Shown one piece after another: positions 6,271-9,532 of a stretch of 9,532 bases of DNA. Location of the stretch: the NCBI GenBank assembly GCA_903904615.1, contig CAIVDG010000208.1:1-9532 (forward strand), given 5' to 3'. The translations under genes and the position numbers were made by a program. This DNA comes from an uncultured Acidimicrobiaceae bacterium. GTDB taxonomy: Bacteria > Actinomycetota > Acidimicrobiia > Acidimicrobiales > Ilumatobacteraceae. The notes beneath the pieces were generated by a model that had not been told where the DNA came from, ran no database searches, and saw nothing but the letters and a program-made list of their open reading frames with translations. Every line of letters begins with the position of its first letter. Within the stretch, counting starts at the first letter, position 1.

Positions 6271-7397
6271 TGGTATCTCCGAAAGACTCGGGGCCCAATT
6301 CCACACACAATCTCGTATCCAATGGTGCCTAATGCATCTGCCCAATCGTCGGCAGATACACGTTCTTCTCCCTGACGACCAATCAGTACTACTTCGTCTC
6401 CCACAGTGATAGAGGAATCTTGTTCGCAATCAATCATCAACTGATCCATCGTGATGGTGCCAGCGATTCGACGCGGGATTCCATTCACCAAAACACGAAC
6501 ATTCGTGGTGCTGAGAGAGCGTGGAACACCATCGGCGTATCCCAATGGCACAGTGGCAATAAGCGAAGACTTCTCTAATGGCGTGCGTAATCCGTACGAC
6601 ACGGCTTCGCCTTCGTCCACCCAACGAACTGCGGTGATACGTGCCTTTAGTGACATGGCAGGAATAAGACCTGCGCACAGATCGGCAACGCCGGGACCCG
6701 GGCGTAGCCCATACATAGCAATACCAAGTCGCACCATTGAGAAGCGACTGTCGGGTGACGCCAACGCAGCGGCACTGTTGGCTGCGTGAATGAGCGGTGG
6801 GGTGATTCCCGCATCGGCCAAGGCGGCAACTGTTTCATTGAACAGCGCCAACTGTTGTGCATTTGCGGGGTGTGATGGATCGTCCGCAACAGCGAAGTGC
6901 GTGTACACGCCTTCAATGGTGAGCGAGTCATACGAAGAGATGAACCTCGCCAAATTCACCGCTTCTTTCGGCGCGACACCCATGCGATGCATTCCCGTAT
7001 CGATCTTGATATGAACACCAACGGTGCGGTCTGCCGCTGATGCGGCCATTGCCAAAGTTGCAACGGCGCGTGTAGTGGCAACAGTGGGTGTAATGCCGTA
7101 GCCAACAATGAAGTCGTTCATCTCTGGTGGTTGCTCACTCAGCAACAAAATGGGGCACGTTGCACCAGCGCGACGTAAGGCAACACCTTCATCGATAATG
7201 GCAACACACAAACCTTCTGCACCCGCCTGAATTGCTGCTTGCGCAACGGGCACTGCACCATGTCCATAAGCGTTTGCCTTAACAACAGCCCATACCTTCG
7301 CTGGTGCGATACGTTCAGCAACTATTGCCACGTTGTGTTGAATAAGGCCAGTGTGCACTTCGGCCCAACCCCAGCGTCCAGAAAAATCAACCGACAT
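6267..7397 (-). CDS. alr: Alanine racemase
   Basis: This PLP enzyme interconverts L- and D-alanine, supplying D-Ala for peptidoglycan. Numbered from ATG 7397, the protein has 376 residues, normal for the family. The PLP-binding signature AVVKANAYGHG (37-47) has the Schiff-base Lys40. HIKIDTGMHRMG is at 129-140, the second catalytic Tyr is in the AVSYGLRTP segment (Tyr268), VPLGYADGVPR is at 283-293, and the substrate-site MDQ is at 317-319. The C-terminus ends in GIGPRVFRRYQ, like the usual 'SPRVPR.Y'. The start is ambiguous: GTG at 7403 would add two residues. Either choice overlaps the end of nnr (by 11 or 17 bases) and neither has a clear Shine-Dalgarno, so coupling to nnr is likely. The gene ends in a GTGA overlap with tsaE. 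Confidence 0.96.
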   Translation of the reverse strand: MSVDFSGRWGWAEVHTGLIQHNVAIVAERIAPAKVWAVVKANAYGHGAVPVAQAAIQAGAEGLCVAIIDEGVALRRAGATCPILLLSEQPPEMNDFIVGYGITPTVATTRAVATLAMAASAADRTVGVHIKIDTGMHRMGVAPKEAVNLARFISSYDSLTIEGVYTHFAVADDPSHPANAQQLALFNETVAALADAGITPPLIHAANSAAALASPDSRFSMVRLGIAMYGLRPGPGVADLCAGLIPAMSLKARITAVRWVDEGEAVSYGLRTPLEKSSLIATVPLGYADGVPRSLSTTNVRVLVNGIPRRIAGTITMDQLMIDCEQDSSITVGDEVVLIGRQGEERVSADDWADALGTIGYEIVCGIGPRVFRRYQ

Positions 7398-8775
7398 GGC
7401 CACACACTTCGGAAAGAACTTCGGAAATCATTGCGACGACATCGCGCGCAATGGTTCCTTCGGGAGCACACGATGAACCAGCAACGCCGTGGACAAATGC
7501 ACCGGCAGCAGCAGCTTCGTGTGGAGATAGACCGCGAGCCAAGAAAGCTCCAATAATTCCTGATAACACGTCACCACTTCCTGCTGTTGCGAGGCGCTCA
7601 TCGCCCGACACAACAAGGTAGACGGCTCCGTCCACGTCGCTGATGACCGTTGTAGCTCCCTTGCGCAAGACGACACATCCGGTGAGCGCGGCCAATTGGC
7701 GTGTTGCTTCAATTCGATCGGGATTCTGAATGTCGCCACCCAATGCAGCGAACTCGCCGTCGTGTGGAGTGAGGATGGTGGGAGATGTGCGCCCGTGCAG
7801 CACTGAATACCCACCTGTGGGGTCGATGGCTGCAAGCAAGCCATCACCATCGATCACTGTAGGAACAGGCGCAACCGCAAGAAGTGCGCGAACCTCTGCG
7901 CCAATGTCGTCACCACGACCTAGCCCAGGGCCAACCACAAGAGATGCAAAGCGTGCAATGTCGGCGGCGACAAATGTGTCCCACCCAGTTTCGGGTAAAG
8001 CGCGACCCACTACTTCTGTTGGAGGTGTCACCGTCTCACCACGGCGCCACGACAAGTGAACAATTCCGGCACCTGCACGCATTGCCGATGCCGACACCAA
8101 TGATGCCGCGCCACCCATTCCTGGGCTTCCTGCAATGACACGCACAGAATGATTCCATTTATGCGCTGCGCGCGATCGTGGTGGAAGCCATGCCGCAACA
8201 TCGTGTAATTCCACAATGTATGTCTCCACATTGTCCACTGGATCAATTCCGACATCGACAATGTCGATTTCACCACACACCGACGGACCATCACCCAACA
8301 ACATTCCTGTTTTCACAGCAGCAAACGTGATGGTCCGATCTGCGGGGATAATGCCACCGTGAATAACTCCGGTGAGTGCATCGAGGCCACTCGGGATGTC
8401 GACTGCCAAAACGGGTACATCGAAAACAATGGGCGGATTCCACGAACCATGGAAACCAATTCCGTACGCAGCGTCAATGACCAGATCTGCATGTGATGGA
8501 TTAATAAATGTAGAGCCGACATCGGCAACAGAAAGTTCTTCAACATGAGCGCCCCATGAGCGCAACCACTCTGCTGCAACTCGACCATCGTTGCCATTGT
8601 TGCCCGGACCAGCGAGCACAAGAACACGACGCCCGTATGCACCGTTCATCATTTTCTTTGCTGCATGCGCAACAGCGTGACCGGCACGACGAATGAAAAC
8701 ATTCTGATCGTGCACCATGGCAAGAGCTGCAGCATCTGCAGACTTCATGTGCTGTGGCGTGAGGGCGGGAATCAC
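7387..8775 (-). CDS. nnr: Bifunctional NAD(P)H-hydrate epimerase / ADP-dependent (S)-NAD(P)H-hydrate dehydratase
   Basis: This cytosolic repair enzyme restores damaged, hydrated NADH and NADPH: the N-terminal YjeF_N domain epimerises R and S forms and the C-terminal carbohydrate-kinase-like domain dehydrates the S form. Of 462 residues, about 1-200 form the epimerase, with LAGPGNNGNDGRVAAEWL (54-71) and AVDIPSGLDA (124-133). Residues 205-460 form the dehydratase, with HKWNHSVRVIAGSPGMGGA (205-223), VVGPGLGR (280-287), VIDGDGLL (307-314), LTPHDGEFAAL (335-345) and ATAGSGDVLSGIIGA (396-410). Both active domains look intact. The start is GTG at 8775; a stop in the same frame at 8794-8796 leaves no other upstream start, and the next is ATG at 8748. 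No good Shine-Dalgarno is visible. It follows acpS after 45 bases and overlaps alr. Confidence 0.95.
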   Translation of the reverse strand: MIPALTPQHMKSADAAALAMVHDQNVFIRRAGHAVAHAAKKMMNGAYGRRVLVLAGPGNNGNDGRVAAEWLRSWGAHVEELSVADVGSTFINPSHADLVIDAAYGIGFHGSWNPPIVFDVPVLAVDIPSGLDALTGVIHGGIIPADRTITFAAVKTGMLLGDGPSVCGEIDIVDVGIDPVDNVETYIVELHDVAAWLPPRSRAAHKWNHSVRVIAGSPGMGGAASLVSASAMRAGAGIVHLSWRRGETVTPPTEVVGRALPETGWDTFVAADIARFASLVVGPGLGRGDDIGAEVRALLAVAPVPTVIDGDGLLAAIDPTGGYSVLHGRTSPTILTPHDGEFAALGGDIQNPDRIEATRQLAALTGCVVLRKGATTVISDVDGAVYLVVSGDERLATAGSGDVLSGIIGAFLARGLSPHEAAAAGAFVHGVAGSSCAPEGTIARDVVAMISEVLSEVCGHVG

Positions 8776-8820
8776 CCCATCAGCGTATTGGCGTTACTTC
8801 GGCAAGGCTCTCGAAGACGT
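8776..8820. other. Short acpS-nnr spacer without a clear signal
   Basis: These 45 bases are the longest gap between genes apart from the groES control region. I see no convincing -35/-10 pair, no terminator and only a weak 5-bp complementarity, so the genes on either side are probably on one transcript. Confidence 0.4.
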
Positions 8821-9186
8821 CTATAACGCAGCAACAACGGCCATTGCCACTGTTTCGGTATGAGTAATGGACACATGCCATGCCCCCACTCCGCATGAAC
8901 GCGCCAGTTCCTCGGCACGACCCGACACTTTCAGCAGTGGTGCTCCTGAGGGATCTTTGTACACCGAGACATCGTGGAAGTCGAACGCACCAAGACCCAC
9001 ACCGAGCGCCTTCATGGTTGCTTCACGAACAGCAAAACGTGCAGCGAGCGATGCTGCGTCGTCAACTTGGCTGGCCAATGACTGCAATTCATCTTCGGTG
9101 AAAAGACGCGTACGCATGTTGGGACGACGTTCCAACATTTTGCGAAATCTTTCAATTTCGACGGCGTCGATACCAATGCCCTTCAT
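8821..9186 (-). CDS. acpS: Holo-[acyl-carrier-protein] synthase
   Basis: AcpS transfers the 4'-phosphopantetheine arm from coenzyme A to a serine of apo-acyl carrier protein, activating it for fatty-acid synthesis. From ATG 9186 the protein has 121 residues, the normal size. The N-terminal signature GIGIDAVEIERF (3-14) carries the Mg-binding Asp7. The central motif AARFAVREATMKALG (48-62) has the catalytic-type Glu55 and Lys59. The C-terminal HVSITHTETVAMAVV (104-118) is the last conserved strand. The frame can be read upstream to 9291, but that would put 35 unrelated residues before the family N-terminus and overlap the preceding gene. The chosen start is 4 bases after that gene's stop; no Shine-Dalgarno is obvious, suggesting coupling. 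Confidence 0.96.
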   Translation of the reverse strand: MKGIGIDAVEIERFRKMLERRPNMRTRLFTEDELQSLASQVDDAASLAARFAVREATMKALGVGLGAFDFHDVSVYKDPSGAPLLKVSGRAEELARSCGVGAWHVSITHTETVAMAVVAAL

Positions 9187-9190
9187 TGGG

Positions 9191-9532
9191 TTACTGCGCG
9201 TCGGAGCGCCACAAGTTGGCGCTTTCGGAAACGGGAAGGATGAGCAAGTCCGCAATAGACACTTCACCCAGACGGTCGTCACGGAATGCACCTTCTGTTT
9301 CCGTTACCCAGTCAACAAGGCGGTCGTAACGGCGGTCGTATCCTTGCAACACTTGTCGTGCAATTGCCGGAGCAACAGAATCGCGGAACGAAACATGCAA
9401 CAACGTGATGCCAACTGTTTCGGAACCCTTCACTTCGGGAACCAAGATGACGGAACGGCCATCTTTGCGTCCACGTGCCACCAACAATTCTTGTTCAGCA
9501 GCAACTCGACGCTTTGTACCCACCAAGTGCGA
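9191..9532 (-). CDS. Unidentified protein, C-terminal part only (5' end beyond window)
   Basis: The frame is open to the window edge, giving 113 visible codons before the TAA at 9191-9193; GTG or TTG codons near 9521-9526 could be read as starts, but the gene more likely begins outside. I do not recognise the family. The visible part looks like a folded, soluble, charged domain: an Arg-rich segment (VGTKRRVAAEQELLVAR), a beta-like stretch (SVILVPEV), VGITLLHVSF, then helices containing RQVLQGYDRRYDRLVDWV and a C-terminal IADLLILPVSESANLWR. There is no signal peptide or membrane segment in view. It precedes acpS by 4 bases. In mycobacteria glmS is found upstream of nnr, but the end of this protein lacks the usual GlmS C-terminus (PRNLAKSVTVE type), so I make no such call. 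Confidence 0.7.
   Translation of the reverse strand, partial: SHLVGTKRRVAAEQELLVARGRKDGRSVILVPEVKGSETVGITLLHVSFRDSVAPAIARQVLQGYDRRYDRLVDWVTETEGAFRDDRLGEVSIADLLILPVSESANLWRSDAQ

Noticed and set aside
9187..9291. N-terminal extension of acpS to 9291
   Set aside because: It would overlap the preceding gene by about 100 bases and place 35 unrelated residues before the canonical MKGIGID start.
1..9532. Mobile elements, CRISPR arrays, tRNA or rRNA genes, toxin-antitoxin or defence genes
   Set aside because: I saw no repeat arrays, transposase-like frames, terminal repeats or RNA-gene sequences; nearly every base belongs to a recognisable housekeeping gene.

Overview
The window is a dense run of bacterial housekeeping genes. 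Every gene lies on the minus strand, so transcription runs from base 9532 down to base 1. The sequence suggests an actinobacterium of moderate G+C (roughly 50-60% in the stretches I counted), possibly of an Acidimicrobiia-type lineage. The reasons are actinobacterial-looking proteins, frequent GTG starts, two CIRCE (HrcA) operators before groES-groEL, and a gene order (nnr, alr, tsaE, tsaB, rimI, tsaD, groES, groEL) that I recall from Mycobacterium, with a partial counterpart in Bacillus. The lineage is inferred, not proven.

Layout in the direction of transcription: a 5'-truncated gene of unknown function (9532-9191); acpS, holo-ACP synthase (9186-8821); nnr, the two-domain NAD(P)HX repair enzyme (8775-7387); alr, alanine racemase (7397-6267); the tRNA t6A genes tsaE (6270-5776) and tsaB (5779-5075); rimI, an N-acetyltransferase (5078-4548); tsaD (4551-3532); a DusB-type tRNA-dihydrouridine synthase (3535-2399); maf, a nucleotide pyrophosphatase (2395-1814); a regulatory region of about 135 bp; groES (1678-1385); and groEL (1377 to beyond base 1, with its 3' end missing).

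From alr to dus, five consecutive junctions are 4-base NTGA overlaps in which a start codon shares bases with the preceding stop. This pattern, together with Shine-Dalgarno-like sequences and family N-termini, fixes several starts: GTG at 6270 for tsaE, GTG at 5779 for tsaB and ATG at 3535 for dus. The set is probably one translationally coupled operon joining tRNA modification (t6A37 and dihydrouridine), cell-wall D-alanine supply, cofactor repair and carrier-protein activation. tsaC, needed for the first t6A step, is not in the window.

The control point is between maf and groES. It holds two CIRCE operators 49 bp apart, with a plausible sigma70-type promoter between and partly within them, and a leader hairpin with a GNRA-type loop. 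The upstream CIRCE contains the maf stop codon. The 3' part of maf is clearly more G+C-rich than its surroundings. I see no unknown defence or mobile system here. The points of interest are regulatory architecture, coupled gene starts, the composition shift in maf and one unidentified partial gene.
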